Positions 17,234-26,034 are shown, counted from the stretch's first letter. The stretch: DNA of 64,000 bases from RDYZ01 sp964518905 (GCA_964518905.1 CAZFJL010000017.1:1-64000); one strand, 5' to 3'. Translations and numbers: made by a program. The notes: generated from the letters alone by a model not told the origin.

Positions 17234-17578
17234 TTATTGTGAGGCTTTTAAGATTGCGTGCCATTTGTCACATTCAAGAAAAACTTGCTGGAGTCGATCG
17301 AATGTATTCTTACAGTGATTTTCTCTCTTTAAAGGCAGTTCTTCATTTTTGACTAACAGATTTAAAGTCAGTGCCGAATGATCTAGCGGTATGTCAATCA
17401 AGATTTCTGCTGTTGTTAACAAATAAAACTTGACTGAACCGGGCTTTTCACTACCCATTACATAGTCTCGGGACTCATGCAGCAGGCGAAAGCCCGATTT
17501 TTCGAGCAGATCACACACTGTTTTATGTGTATGGTCACCGTAATTCATGATCGAGAACGTAGCTGTATAACGTGCCAT
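17234..17578 (-). CDS. Conserved cyanobacterial hypothetical protein
   Basis: A 114-residue soluble protein (MARYTATFSI, YVMGSEKPGSVKFYLLTTAEILIDIP, LVKNEELPLKRENHC). I recall close relatives in other cyanobacteria with the same MARYTYTF start and 'VKNEELPL..DNHC' core, but no function is assigned to them. The alternating hydrophobic pattern suggests an alpha-beta fold. There is no signal peptide or metal motif. It lies about 100 nt upstream of the argS stop codon in the same direction and has its own spacer. Confidence 0.65.
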   Translation of the reverse strand: MARYTATFSIMNYGDHTHKTVCDLLEKSGFRLLHESRDYVMGSEKPGSVKFYLLTTAEILIDIPLDHSALTLNLLVKNEELPLKRENHCKNTFDRLQQVFLECDKWHAILKASQ

Positions 17579-17678
17579 AGAGAAGGCGACACCAATAAGT
17601 CAGACCAAAGCTTATCACATTAGTCTTTTCAGTTTAATCATAAAATCCGGTCTAACAAACGTTGATTTGACGTCGTGG

Positions 17679-19439
17679 CTACATGCGTTGAAGAACAGTA
17701 ATTCCCAGCAAAGATAGACCCTGACGCAAGGTTTGAGCCGTAAGGTAGCATAGCTGCAAGCGTGAGGTACGCTGCGGTTCCTCGGCTTGCAGTATTGAAC
17801 ATTGGTCGTAAAATTGGTTGAATTTTTGACTCAGTTCAAAAAGGTATTGACACAAGCGATTGGGCAATAGTTCGATCGCAACGGCCTCGATCGCATCCTC
17901 AAGACCAAGTAAGTGTTTTGCGAGAATAAACTCAGTATGTTCCGTCAGTGTAATCACGGTATTCGCTACACTGGAGAAATCGTTGAAATCAATCCCCCCC
18001 TTGCGTCCGATGCCTGCGATCCGCACATAGGCATAAAGTAAGTATGGTGCGGTATTTCCCTGCATCGCGAGCATTTTGTCGTAGCTAAAAATGTAGTTGC
18101 TGGTGCGATTTTGGCTGAGGTCGGCGTATTTGACGGAGCTGAGACCGACGACGGTGGCGACATGGTCGATAAAGTCGGCGGGTTCGCTGCGATCTTCGCT
18201 GGCGAGCCGTTGGGTGATGTCGGCTTTGGCACGATCGATCGCTTCCTCAAGCAGATCGCGCAGTCGCACCGTGTCACCGGCTCGCGTTTTGAGCTTTTTG
18301 CCGTCTTCGCCTTGTACTAAGCCAAACGGCACGTGCTGCGCTTCAACCTCGTCCGGTAGCCAGCCTGCGCGTCGCGCCACTTGGAACACGTGCTCAAAAT
18401 GGCTGCTTTGTCCGACATCGACGATGTAGATGATGCGATCGGCGCGATCGGTGGTGATGCGATAGCGCAGGGCGGCGAGGTCGGTGGTGGCGTAGTTGTA
18501 GCCGCCGTTAGTTTTTTGGACGATGAGGGGCAGGGGATCACCGTTTTTGTTGGTGTAGCCATCGAGAAAGACGCACTGTGCGCCGTCGTCTTCCTGTAGC
18601 AGGCCGAGGGTGTCGAGATCGCGGACGACGGAGGCGAGGGCGTCGTTATAAAACGATTCGCCGCGTTCTTCGAGCTGGATATCGAGCTGGTCGTAAATTT
18701 TCTGAAATTCGCGCCGCGATTGTTCACAAAGGAGCTGCCACGCCTGACGCGCTTCGGCGTCGCCGGTTTGCAGTCCAACGACGGCTTGGCGGGAGACTTC
18801 CTTGAAGGTTTCATCATCGTCAAACCGGACTTTCGCCTGTTTGTAAAACGCAACGAGGTCGCCGATATCGAGGGCGTCGGCTTTGGTGAGGGCGTCGGGA
18901 TAGACTTCGCGCAGGTAGGTGATCAACATGCCGAACTGTGTCCCCCAGTCGCCGACGTGGTTGAGGCGGAGGACGTTGTGGCCTTGGAATTCGAGCACAC
19001 GGGCGATCGCGTCGCCGATGATGGTCGATCGCAGGTGACCGACGTGCATTTCTTTGGCGATATTCGGGCTGGAGAAATCAACGACGATCGTCTGTGGGTC
19101 GCTCACGGGGGCGATGCCGAGGCGATCATCGGTCAGCATCTGCTGAAGCTGGGCTTCGAGATAGCTCGTTTTCAGTCGCAGGTTAATAAAGCCAGGGCCT
19201 GCGATCTCGGGCGGTTCGCAAAGATCCGAGACATCCAGCGCGGCGATAATTTGTGTGGCGATATCGCGCGGTTTTTGCTTGAGCGGTTTCGCCAAGGACA
19301 TGGCGAGGTTGGCCTGATAGTCGCCGAATTTCGGGTTATTCGTCGCAGCGAGGAGGGGATCAGTTCCGGCGAAGTCAGCTCCGAAGGCGGCGATCAGAGC
19401 GCGATCAAATTGTTCGGCGAGCAGGGCAATGGCGGACAT
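17679..19439 (-). CDS. argS: Arginine--tRNA ligase
   Basis: A 586-residue class I aminoacyl-tRNA synthetase that charges tRNA-Arg. The N-terminal Add-1 domain is followed by the HIGH-type motif (SSPNIAKEMHVGHLRST, HVGH at 132-135), LNHVGDWGTQFGML, a KMSKS-equivalent GKKLKTRAG near residue 380 and a C-terminal anticodon-binding alpha-helical domain ending LLGITVLQRM. The length is normal. A MITE-like element sits between its 5' end and the O-antigen-ligase-like gene, so the argS promoter lies in or next to that element. Confidence 0.97.
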   Translation of the reverse strand: MSAIALLAEQFDRALIAAFGADFAGTDPLLAATNNPKFGDYQANLAMSLAKPLKQKPRDIATQIIAALDVSDLCEPPEIAGPGFINLRLKTSYLEAQLQQMLTDDRLGIAPVSDPQTIVVDFSSPNIAKEMHVGHLRSTIIGDAIARVLEFQGHNVLRLNHVGDWGTQFGMLITYLREVYPDALTKADALDIGDLVAFYKQAKVRFDDDETFKEVSRQAVVGLQTGDAEARQAWQLLCEQSRREFQKIYDQLDIQLEERGESFYNDALASVVRDLDTLGLLQEDDGAQCVFLDGYTNKNGDPLPLIVQKTNGGYNYATTDLAALRYRITTDRADRIIYIVDVGQSSHFEHVFQVARRAGWLPDEVEAQHVPFGLVQGEDGKKLKTRAGDTVRLRDLLEEAIDRAKADITQRLASEDRSEPADFIDHVATVVGLSSVKYADLSQNRTSNYIFSYDKMLAMQGNTAPYLLYAYVRIAGIGRKGGIDFNDFSSVANTVITLTEHTEFILAKHLLGLEDAIEAVAIELLPNRLCQYLFELSQKFNQFYDQCSILQAEEPQRTSRLQLCYLTAQTLRQGLSLLGITVLQRM

Positions 19440-19486
19440 GGACTATGTGGTGATGAGGGGCGAAACGATAGGGGGCTGTTGACGGA

Positions 19487-19638
19487 CAGGGCAAACGCTA
19501 CTCAACAGACCCTCACCCTAAATCCCTCTCCCAGGCAGGGAGAGGGACTTTGATCTCTAAATATTGCTCCCCTTCTCCCATTTTGGGAGAAGGGGCTGGG
19601 GGATGAGGGCGTTTATTGGGAGTATGCGTTTGCCCTGG
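19487..19638. mobile_element. MITE-like element with terminal inverted repeats and flanking 9-bp direct repeat
   Basis: Terminal inverted repeats CAGGGCAAACGCTACT and AGTATGCGTTTGCCCTG enclose two strong internal hairpins (CCCTCTCCC/GGGAGAGGG and CCCCTTCTCCCA/TGGGAGAAGGGG) and a closing CCCTCACCC/GGGATGAGGG pairing. The nonamer GTTGACGGA occurs immediately before (19478-19486) and after (19639-19647), as expected for a target-site duplication. There is no coding sequence, so movement would need a transposase in trans. It lies in the 237-nt spacer upstream of argS. Confidence 0.8.
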
Positions 19639-19676
19639 GTTGACGGATTTGTCAACGAAGCATGAGAGTTTGAAGT

Positions 19677-21038
19677 TTAACCCGATGTGACTCTCTCGGT
19701 GTATTGAGTTTGGGGGATCGATCGCGTCCCTATCCCGACCAAACCAGCGAGCAGCGCCCAGCCCAGCAGATTGACCTGCGGTTGAAACAGGGGAATATCG
19801 AGCATGTGGTAGCCGCTGGTGGCGAGAAAGGCGATCGTGTAGCCAAAGACGAGCGATCGCGCTTCGGGTTGAAGGTTTCCACGTATCAAATTCATCGCGG
19901 CGCGGGCGATTATTCCACCGACGACGACGAGGATTAAGAGCGTGGCGATCGTGCCGGTCTCCGCTGCGAGCATCAGGTAGAGATTGTGCGGATGGCCGAC
20001 GAAAAACTGACTTTGGGCTTCGTAGAGCGGGCTAAAACTTTGCAGTCCCCAGCCGCCAAAAGGACGATCGCCGATCATCTCGATCGCGTAATGCCATTGG
20101 GTGGCGCGTAAACTGCCGATCGGTCGATCGGGATACATGCGATCGCTGAGGCGACCCCAAATCGCGTAGGGGATGATCGCGCGGAAGGGTTGGGCGATCG
20201 CTTCGGGGGCAAAGGCTGCCGCGAGGACGATCGCGATGCAGGCATGAATGGCCGCCACGATCGCCCACCAGTGGCGATAAATCAGAAAGGCCAACAGGAC
20301 GAGACAGGCGACGCCCCAGCCGTTGCGCGATGAGGTTAAGGCCAGGATAGTGAGATTGGCGGCGATCGTGACGCTGAGAATTAGCCCGGTTTGCCAGGAC
20401 GATCGGTGGAACTCTTGGAGCTGAGACGCATCAGATGATAACCCTTGAGCCTGGATCTCGGGCGGTGTCTCGGGCGAGATCTCGGATTGAACGGTCGGAC
20501 GGCGCGGGACGGCATCGCACCACAGCCCCAGGGTTAACGCCAAAACGATCGCGGCGTAGTCGGCCAAGGAATTGGCGTGGAGAAACACCGACGACATTCG
20601 CCCCGGTGGTGTACCGCCCGCGACCAGTTGCCAGTCAATCAGGCCGGGAAAGCCGCGATCGTTCCAGCCCCAAAATAGTTCGCCGAGACCGATCGCGCAG
20701 ACCCCGATCGAGGGCAAAACGATCGCCCAGGCCAGTTGACGCAGGCGATCGGGCGTCGTAAACACGCGACTCATCGCGGCAAACATCACCACAAACGGCA
20801 CGAAATTAAACGCGCCTAAGCTGGCTTCGTAGGGGTCAACGGCGCTGAAGATACCGGCGATCAGTAAACCGACCCAGACCAAGAGCAGACGTACATCACG
20901 ATCGCCCCAGAGAGAACGCCGCGATCGCCAACAGACGCGCCCGGTTAGCGCCAAAATAACGACACCGCTCAACGCCGGAACAAACGGCAACACGGCAAAA
21001 CTCGCGAGCCACGCTCGCCATTCCCGATTTATTGCCAT
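19677..21038 (-). CDS. O-antigen ligase/polymerase family (Wzy_C) membrane protein
   Basis: A 453-residue polytopic protein with about ten to twelve hydrophobic helices, beginning LASFAVLPFVPALSGVVILAL. The middle carries SSVFLHANSLADYAAIVLAL and a large extracytoplasmic loop around GWGLQSFSPLYEAQ...HPHNLYLMLAAETG, the H-x-HN pattern typical of the Wzy_C/WaaL superfamily. Cyanobacterial relatives include IctB, once linked to bicarbonate, and others annotated as exopolysaccharide polymerases or ligases; the sequence cannot decide between these. The segment at about 170-215 is a hydrophilic Gln/Ser-rich insert. It is cotranscribable with the M20 and MCE genes upstream (gaps of 52 and 62 nt). 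Confidence 0.82.
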   Translation of the reverse strand: MAINREWRAWLASFAVLPFVPALSGVVILALTGRVCWRSRRSLWGDRDVRLLLVWVGLLIAGIFSAVDPYEASLGAFNFVPFVVMFAAMSRVFTTPDRLRQLAWAIVLPSIGVCAIGLGELFWGWNDRGFPGLIDWQLVAGGTPPGRMSSVFLHANSLADYAAIVLALTLGLWCDAVPRRPTVQSEISPETPPEIQAQGLSSDASQLQEFHRSSWQTGLILSVTIAANLTILALTSSRNGWGVACLVLLAFLIYRHWWAIVAAIHACIAIVLAAAFAPEAIAQPFRAIIPYAIWGRLSDRMYPDRPIGSLRATQWHYAIEMIGDRPFGGWGLQSFSPLYEAQSQFFVGHPHNLYLMLAAETGTIATLLILVVVGGIIARAAMNLIRGNLQPEARSLVFGYTIAFLATSGYHMLDIPLFQPQVNLLGWALLAGLVGIGTRSIPQTQYTERVTSG

Positions 21039-21090
21039 TCTGCGTTTACCTCGAATCCCTCCCAGTCTTTCCCCTCCGTCAAGCTATGCA

Positions 21091-22305
21091 TCACCGCGAT
21101 CGCTTGCCACACTGAAAATAGCGCCACGCCGCCGCTGCCATCGTCGTGACCCCGGTGACGATTGCCGCTTCGTCGATCTCAAAACGCGGGTGGTGGAGGG
21201 GATAATTCGGCTTATCGCGATGCCCGACTCCCAGGCGAAACATCATCCCCGGAGCCCGATCGAGATACACCGCGAAATCTTCCGCCCCCAGCGACGGCTC
21301 CGGTAACAGCTCGATCGCCGCTTCACCCCACAGGTCACGCACCGCTGATTCAACGATCCCCGTCAAGACACGATCATTTTGCACCGAGGGGACGAGTTTG
21401 TTGTAGCGAATCTCGTAGCGTGCGCCGTAGGTGTTGCAAATGCCCGCGACGATCGACTCGATCCAGGCGGGAAGTTCAGCGTGGGTTTCGGGATGGAGCG
21501 ATCGCACCGTGCCGCGTAGTTTGACGGTGTCGGCGATGACGTTGGGGGCGCGTCCGCCTTCGATCGTGCCGATCGATAACACCACCGGGCGCAATGGATT
21601 ATGCGTTCGCCCGATCGCCTGTTGCAGATTGACGATCACCTGAGACGCGATCCAGATCGCATCGATCGCCTCGTAAGGCCGTGCGCCATGCCCCGACTCA
21701 CCCCGGATAATAATTTCCAAATCGTCCGCCGCCGCCGTCAGTGCGCCGTAGCGAATGCCCACCACCTCCGCCAAAATCGACGGAAACACATGGACACCGA
21801 ACACCGCGTCGATATTGTCCATCGCGCCATCTTCCACCATCCATTTCGCGCCCTGGGCGATCTCCTCCGCCGGTTGGAACAAAAAGCGAACATTTCCCGG
21901 TAAATCGTCCGCCAGTTGCGACAGCACCATCGCCGAACCCAGACCGATCGTCGCGTGCACATCATGACCGCAAGCGTGCATCACCCCCGGCGTTTTCGAG
22001 GCAAAGCCGATCGATAAATCCTCACGGATCGGCAGCGCATCCATATCGGTGCGGATAGCCACCTGGCGATCGTCGTGACCATTCCCCGCCAGTTCACCGA
22101 CTACGCCCGTCTTGCCGACGCCCTCCCGTACTTGTAAACCACAGGACGACAAGACCCCGGCGACATAGGCCGAGGTTTGGTATTCCTTACCGCTCAGTTC
22201 TGGGTGCGCATGGAAGTGTCGGCGAATTTCGATCAGGCGCGGCGCGAGATTTTGGGCAATGTTACGCAGGTGTTGGAGGTCGGTGGCGGTATCGGAAAGC
22301 GCCAT
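21091..22305 (-). CDS. M20 family metallopeptidase / N-acyl-amino-acid amidohydrolase
   Basis: A 404-residue zinc or manganese hydrolase of the M20D (hippurate hydrolase-like) branch. It shows RRHFHAHPELSGKEYQT at the N-terminus, RTDMDALPI, the metal motif HACGHDVHATIG, PAEE with the catalytic Glu, the dimerisation-domain SGHGARPYEAIDAI and a distal metal His in LHHPRFEID. Members cleave N-acyl amino acids, auxin conjugates or related amides; the substrate here is unknown. There is no signal peptide, so it is cytosolic. It sits between an MCE gene and the O-antigen-ligase-like gene on the same strand. Confidence 0.92.
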   Translation of the reverse strand: MALSDTATDLQHLRNIAQNLAPRLIEIRRHFHAHPELSGKEYQTSAYVAGVLSSCGLQVREGVGKTGVVGELAGNGHDDRQVAIRTDMDALPIREDLSIGFASKTPGVMHACGHDVHATIGLGSAMVLSQLADDLPGNVRFLFQPAEEIAQGAKWMVEDGAMDNIDAVFGVHVFPSILAEVVGIRYGALTAAADDLEIIIRGESGHGARPYEAIDAIWIASQVIVNLQQAIGRTHNPLRPVVLSIGTIEGGRAPNVIADTVKLRGTVRSLHPETHAELPAWIESIVAGICNTYGARYEIRYNKLVPSVQNDRVLTGIVESAVRDLWGEAAIELLPEPSLGAEDFAVYLDRAPGMMFRLGVGHRDKPNYPLHHPRFEIDEAAIVTGVTTMAAAAWRYFQCGKRSR

Positions 22306-22367
22306 AGGGTCTATTGATTGAGGTGATTTAGGGTTGTGCAGAACGATCGATCTGGAGAAGTCTAGTT

Positions 22368-23660
22368 TTAAGGTTGAGGCTCCGCTGGTGAAGATTCGCG
22401 GGTCGGCTCGGGTCTGTTTGGATCGTGAGCCACGAATCCATCGGGCGTTGGGGGAATTGTGCGAATGATCTGCGCGTATTGGTCGAGCTGTTGGGTTGCG
22501 GAAACGAGACCGCTGAGACCGTTCACCGTCCGTCGTAAATTTTCACGAAAATCTGGATCGCCGGTTAGGTCATCGAGATCAGAGGTAATTTTCTCAACGT
22601 TCTCGAAGGTGGTTCGCGCGGAGTCGAGGGTGAGTTGCAGTTGCAGGAGGGTATCCGGATCGTTCAGGCTGCCGGAGATATCCCGTAAATTGGCAGATGC
22701 GACGGCGGCATTTTCCGATAGTACAACCGCATTGCTGACCAGCGTATCGATATTGTTGAGCGCCGACGATCGCTCAAACTCATTCAGCGAGGCATTCACC
22801 GTCGATAAGGTCGTGTCAGCCTCAAGTAGCAATGGACGCAGTGCCGCTGCCGAAAGACTCAGCTCTTGACCGAGTTGGTTAACACTTTCCAGGGTGGCAA
22901 CGACGTTACCGCGATTACTTTCAACCAGTTGATTGACCGTATCCATGAGCTGGTTAACGCGATCGACGGTTCCATCGATATTGTTGACGGCGCGATCGAC
23001 CGATGTAGCCGTTGATAACGCGGCGGCGGAGAGGGGGCCAACTTCTCCTTGAAATAGCTCAGTTAGCGTCGCAACTTCTTTGGCTAGCACACTGATTTCA
23101 GCGGTTGCACCCGATGTATTCTGAAGTAGCGTTTGCAGTTCATTCAAAAAGGCCGGATCGCTAAAGGCGCGGGTGAACTGGAGCGAGGCACGGGTGAGCT
23201 GATCGAAGCTAACGCCGAGCTGACCCTGAAGTCGATCGCCATCACAAATAATCAAGCTCGAATCACATCTGTTTTCGAGCGGTTTGGCGACTTGGCCTGG
23301 ATTGCTAATCGGTACGGCGACGGGTAAAAGATCGATCGCCGTTTCACCAATAAATCCGCCTTGGTTCACCTCAATCTTGACACCGCTGGGCAACAATAAA
23401 TCCGATGAGGCGATCTCGATCTCCATATCGACGCCGTTAGGCCCCGGCGCGATCGAGTTCACTCGCCCGACCGTCACGCCGCGATAACGCACCGTTGCGC
23501 CCGCCTGAATTCCAGCAACATGATCAAATTCAGCGACAAACCGATAACTTTTTCGACCGGCCTGAAAGCCTCTCAGCCACAGTCCTGCGATCGCAAAGAG
23601 ACTAAGGCCGAGAATAATAAACAGGCCGAGTGAGCCTTCGCGCAGTGTCCGAGAACGCAT
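22368..23660 (-). CDS. MCE/MlaD family lipid-transport protein
   Basis: A 430-residue protein with an N-terminal anchor helix (LGLFIILGLSLFAIAGLWL, residues 11-29) and a single MCE domain (YRFVAEFDHVAGIQAGATVRYRGVTVGRV to NQGGFIGETAIDLLP, about 38-115), followed by a long alpha-helical region with heptad-like hydrophobics (about 145-400) and a Pro/Glu tail. This matches MlaD and chloroplast TGD2, the periplasmic hexameric component of phospholipid ABC transporters. The MlaE/MlaF partners are not in this window. It heads a possible three-gene leftward unit. Confidence 0.9.
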   Translation of the reverse strand: MRSRTLREGSLGLFIILGLSLFAIAGLWLRGFQAGRKSYRFVAEFDHVAGIQAGATVRYRGVTVGRVNSIAPGPNGVDMEIEIASSDLLLPSGVKIEVNQGGFIGETAIDLLPVAVPISNPGQVAKPLENRCDSSLIICDGDRLQGQLGVSFDQLTRASLQFTRAFSDPAFLNELQTLLQNTSGATAEISVLAKEVATLTELFQGEVGPLSAAALSTATSVDRAVNNIDGTVDRVNQLMDTVNQLVESNRGNVVATLESVNQLGQELSLSAAALRPLLLEADTTLSTVNASLNEFERSSALNNIDTLVSNAVVLSENAAVASANLRDISGSLNDPDTLLQLQLTLDSARTTFENVEKITSDLDDLTGDPDFRENLRRTVNGLSGLVSATQQLDQYAQIIRTIPPTPDGFVAHDPNRPEPTRESSPAEPQP

Positions 23661-23750
23661 GGGTTCCTCCCTTCATTGGCAGTGGCAAGGGCGATGGTTG
23701 CCCTGCGTTGCGTAAGCTGTCGATATATTAAAACGTATTCGGAATTTGAA

Positions 23751-24311
23751 ATGTCTAAGGGAGACGTGAACGTGAGTGTTCCAGCAGGAGAAATTACGAC
23801 AGCGCAACATTTAATCGATGGGTATGCACACGGCGATCGCGACTTTGAAGCCGCGAAGCTGAGTGAGGCGGATCTACACAATGCAATTTTACGCGGGGTC
23901 AATCTAAGTGAGGCGCTACTCGATCGAGCCGTGCTAACGCGGACGGATTTACGCGGGGCGGATCTGAGCTGGGCGGATCTGAGCGGGGCGAACCTGGGCA
24001 GTGCGGATTTGCGCGGTGCGATCTTGACGCGAGCTGACCTCAGTGGCGCTGATTTGCGACATGCTAATTTACTACGCGCCGATTTGAGTTTGGCGACCCT
24101 TGACGGGGTGCAGTGGGCGGGGGCGATCGCGCCGGATGGATCAGTATACCCAGGGGCTGAGTCAGCAGAGCCACCGATGGCTACGACCGTGCAAGCATCG
24201 ACGGGCGGTGATCATGATGTGGAAATGCTGCGCCGAGAGTTAGCGAATGCTCGTGAACGAGTCGCTCTTTTAGAGTCGCAGTTACAACAACTGAACGAGC
24301 CGCTGGAGTAG
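23751..24311 (+). CDS. Pentapeptide-repeat protein with C-terminal coiled coil
   Basis: A 186-residue protein. After a 30-residue lead (ITTAQHLIDGYAHGDRDF), about 16 A(D/N)LxX pentapeptides run from FEAAKLSEADL to LSLATLDGVQW (about residues 34-123), predicted to form a right-handed quadrilateral beta-helix. A linker and a helical LRRELANARERVALLESQLQQL coiled coil end the protein and may mediate oligomerisation. Pentapeptide proteins are abundant in cyanobacteria and mostly of unknown role. The start is the ATG before SKGDVNV; an earlier in-frame ATG overlaps the MCE promoter region. Confidence 0.88.
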   Translation: MSKGDVNVSVPAGEITTAQHLIDGYAHGDRDFEAAKLSEADLHNAILRGVNLSEALLDRAVLTRTDLRGADLSWADLSGANLGSADLRGAILTRADLSGADLRHANLLRADLSLATLDGVQWAGAIAPDGSVYPGAESAEPPMATTVQASTGGDHDVEMLRRELANARERVALLESQLQQLNEPLE

Positions 24312-24347
24312 TTCAACGTGAATCGTCCCGTCAGATTAAGCATGTGA

Positions 24348-24386
24348 AAAAACTGGGGAAATATCCTGAAATATTCCCCAGTTTTT
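24348..24386. terminator. Bidirectional terminator
   Basis: A near-perfect hairpin of 17 bp (AAAAACTGGGGAAATAT paired with ATATTCCCCAGTTTTT, one unpaired base) has A-rich and T-rich ends on both sides, so it can terminate the rightward pentapeptide gene and the leftward Spy-like gene. Confidence 0.88.
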
Positions 24387-24450
24387 AACCGGCTGATGTC
24401 CGCGATCTGAGGTTAGAAACGTAACCCTTCACGATCGCGACAAGGCCGAT

Positions 24451-25035
24451 CTAGCGTGAATGACGACCGCCTCGGGGGCCATGACCGCCCATCATTTCAC
24501 TCAGTTGCTCGCGCTGTTCTGGGGTTAAGGTATCGCGCACATCAAGCATCATCGAAAACATGCGATCGTGTACGTCATTCATGCTCGCGACCATGTCTTG
24601 ATGTTGGCTTTCCAGATCGGCACGGCTGGCATCGCTCGCGAATAGATCGTGCATCGTTTCGCGATCGGCTTTGACACGATCGCGTAGGTCTGCCGTCTCC
24701 GCGCAAAAGCTGGTGTATTGGCTGACGATTTCACTGCGCTGATCATCCGAGAGGTCGAGGCGATCGATCCACGGGGGCATCTGGTTTGTATCCGCCTCAT
24801 CACCACAGGGCATTTGACCCATGCCGCCGCCCATGCCGCCGCCCATACCTGAGCGACCACCGCCGCCCGATCCACGGCTCATTCCGGGGCGATCGGGCAT
24901 TCCAAAACCAGGAGCATTGGGAGCGTCACCGCGCGGTTGAGCATTGAGCGGGTAGCCCGCAGAGAAAACCACCGCAAACATCAAACCTGTCAGCAGGCCA
25001 TACTTGAGTGCGGTTCGAGAATAGTGTTGGGTCAT
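24451..25035 (-). CDS. Spy/CpxP-like periplasmic protein, copy 1
   Basis: A 194-residue exported protein. The signal peptide (KYGLLTGLMFAVVFSAGYPLNA) is followed by a Gly/Met/Arg-rich low-complexity region (about 40-75) and a helical domain with paired Spy-type motifs: LDLSDDQRSEIVSQY and DTLTPEQREQLSEMM (the LTxxQ signature). Spy/CpxP proteins are periplasmic chaperones or metal and envelope-stress sensors. Two Cys (in MPCGDE and SFCAET) may form a disulfide. It is a tandem paralogue of the gene at 25227-25907, and both are preceded by a similar 68-nt block, so they are probably coregulated. Confidence 0.82.
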   Translation of the reverse strand: MTQHYSRTALKYGLLTGLMFAVVFSAGYPLNAQPRGDAPNAPGFGMPDRPGMSRGSGGGGRSGMGGGMGGGMGQMPCGDEADTNQMPPWIDRLDLSDDQRSEIVSQYTSFCAETADLRDRVKADRETMHDLFASDASRADLESQHQDMVASMNDVHDRMFSMMLDVRDTLTPEQREQLSEMMGGHGPRGGRHSR

Positions 25036-25116
25036 CGTTTTGGTCTTGGTTTAACGCTGTTTTTATGCTTATGAAAACGTCAGCGATCGCAGCCTAAATG
25101 TTGTTACGCTGCGATC

Positions 25117-25184
25117 GCTCTAGCCCTATTCTAAGTCGCCGCTAAACTAAGCCTTGGCAACGTCACAATTTCTTCTGTCGAGTG
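25117..25184 (-). promoter_or_regulatory. Conserved upstream block of Spy-like copy 1
   Basis: It matches the block at 25967-26034 in about 51 of 68 positions without gaps (hand count). The core AACGTCACAATTTCTTCT versus AACGTCATAATTTCTTCT and ATTCTAAGTCGCC versus ATTCTAATTCGCC are best kept. It lies about 80 nt upstream of the start codon, a promoter-like position. Confidence 0.6.
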
Positions 25185-25226
25185 ATGTAACGATCGGCGA
25201 TCGCGGCGAGGTTCATTTCGCTGAGA

Positions 25227-25907
25227 TTAGCTGCCATCTTGAAAATTATGATCGTGCATCATGGGAGAACCACTTCCTCCGCGAAAACGATCGTGATCTT
25301 CGTTATCAAAATCGTCCATCATGTTGTGATCTTCATCCTCAAAATCGTCCATCATGTCGTGATCGCCCATCATGCGATCGCCCATCATTTCACTGAACTG
25401 CTCGCGCTGTTCCGGGGTTAAGACATCGCGAACATCGAGCATCATCGTAAACATGCGATCGCGGAAATCCGTCATGTTTGCGGTCATCTCTTGATATTGG
25501 CGCTCTAGATCGGCGCGGCTCGCATCGCTCGTAAACAGATCGTGCGTCGTGTCGCGATCGGCTTCGGCGCGATCGCGCAGGCTTTCCGTATCCGCGCAAA
25601 AGGTCGTATGTAGAGATTGAATGTCGCTCTGCTGTTTCGCCGAGAGTTCAAGATTGCGCCACAGGGGGTAATTTGTGATGTCAGTATCGTCATCATCACA
25701 GGATGCATGACCCATGCCACCGCCCATTCCAGCACCGATACCGCCGCCCATACCACGACCTAATCCTGGGCGATTGTTCATCCCGAAACCGGGATCACCA
25801 CCACGTGGTTGAGCATTAAGCTGACAACTCGCGGAGGCAAACACGGCGAATACCGCACCGGTGATCAAGCCATACTTAAGAGCTTGACGAGAACATATTT
25901 GAAGCAT
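25227..25907 (-). CDS. Spy/CpxP-like periplasmic protein, copy 2, with Asp/His/Met-rich tail
   Basis: A 226-residue paralogue of the neighbouring gene. The signal peptide (KYGLITGAVFAVFASASCQLNA), the Gly/Met-rich stretch, the DLFTSDASRADLE segment and LTPEQREQFSEMM align almost residue for residue. It differs by a C-terminal extension of about 55 residues made of MMDD-F-xx-EDH units (two near-identical 11-residue repeats), ending in Met/His/Asp-rich sequence. Such composition could bind metal ions, but that is inference. I start it at the ATG before LQICSRQ, because it aligns with copy 1; an upstream in-frame ATG adds 24 unlike residues. Confidence 0.8.
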   Translation of the reverse strand: MLQICSRQALKYGLITGAVFAVFASASCQLNAQPRGGDPGFGMNNRPGLGRGMGGGIGAGMGGGMGHASCDDDDTDITNYPLWRNLELSAKQQSDIQSLHTTFCADTESLRDRAEADRDTTHDLFTSDASRADLERQYQEMTANMTDFRDRMFTMMLDVRDVLTPEQREQFSEMMGDRMMGDHDMMDDFEDEDHNMMDDFDNEDHDRFRGGSGSPMMHDHNFQDGS

Positions 25908-25966
25908 AGTTTTAACGCTTATAAAATAATAAGCAATACGAGCGTAAAGGTTATTACGATTAGACC

Positions 25967-26034
25967 GTTCTAGTCTCATTCTAATTCGCCTTTAAAATAG
26001 ACCTCAATAACGTCATAATTTCTTCTATTGAGTG
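25967..26034 (-). promoter_or_regulatory. Conserved upstream block of Spy-like copy 2
   Basis: The counterpart of 25117-25184, about 60 nt upstream of the start codon of copy 2. Keeping this spacer sequence alongside the coding duplication suggests that it is functional. On the gene strand it contains GAAATTATGACGTT and TTAGAATGAG, a possible -35/-10-like arrangement. Confidence 0.6.
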
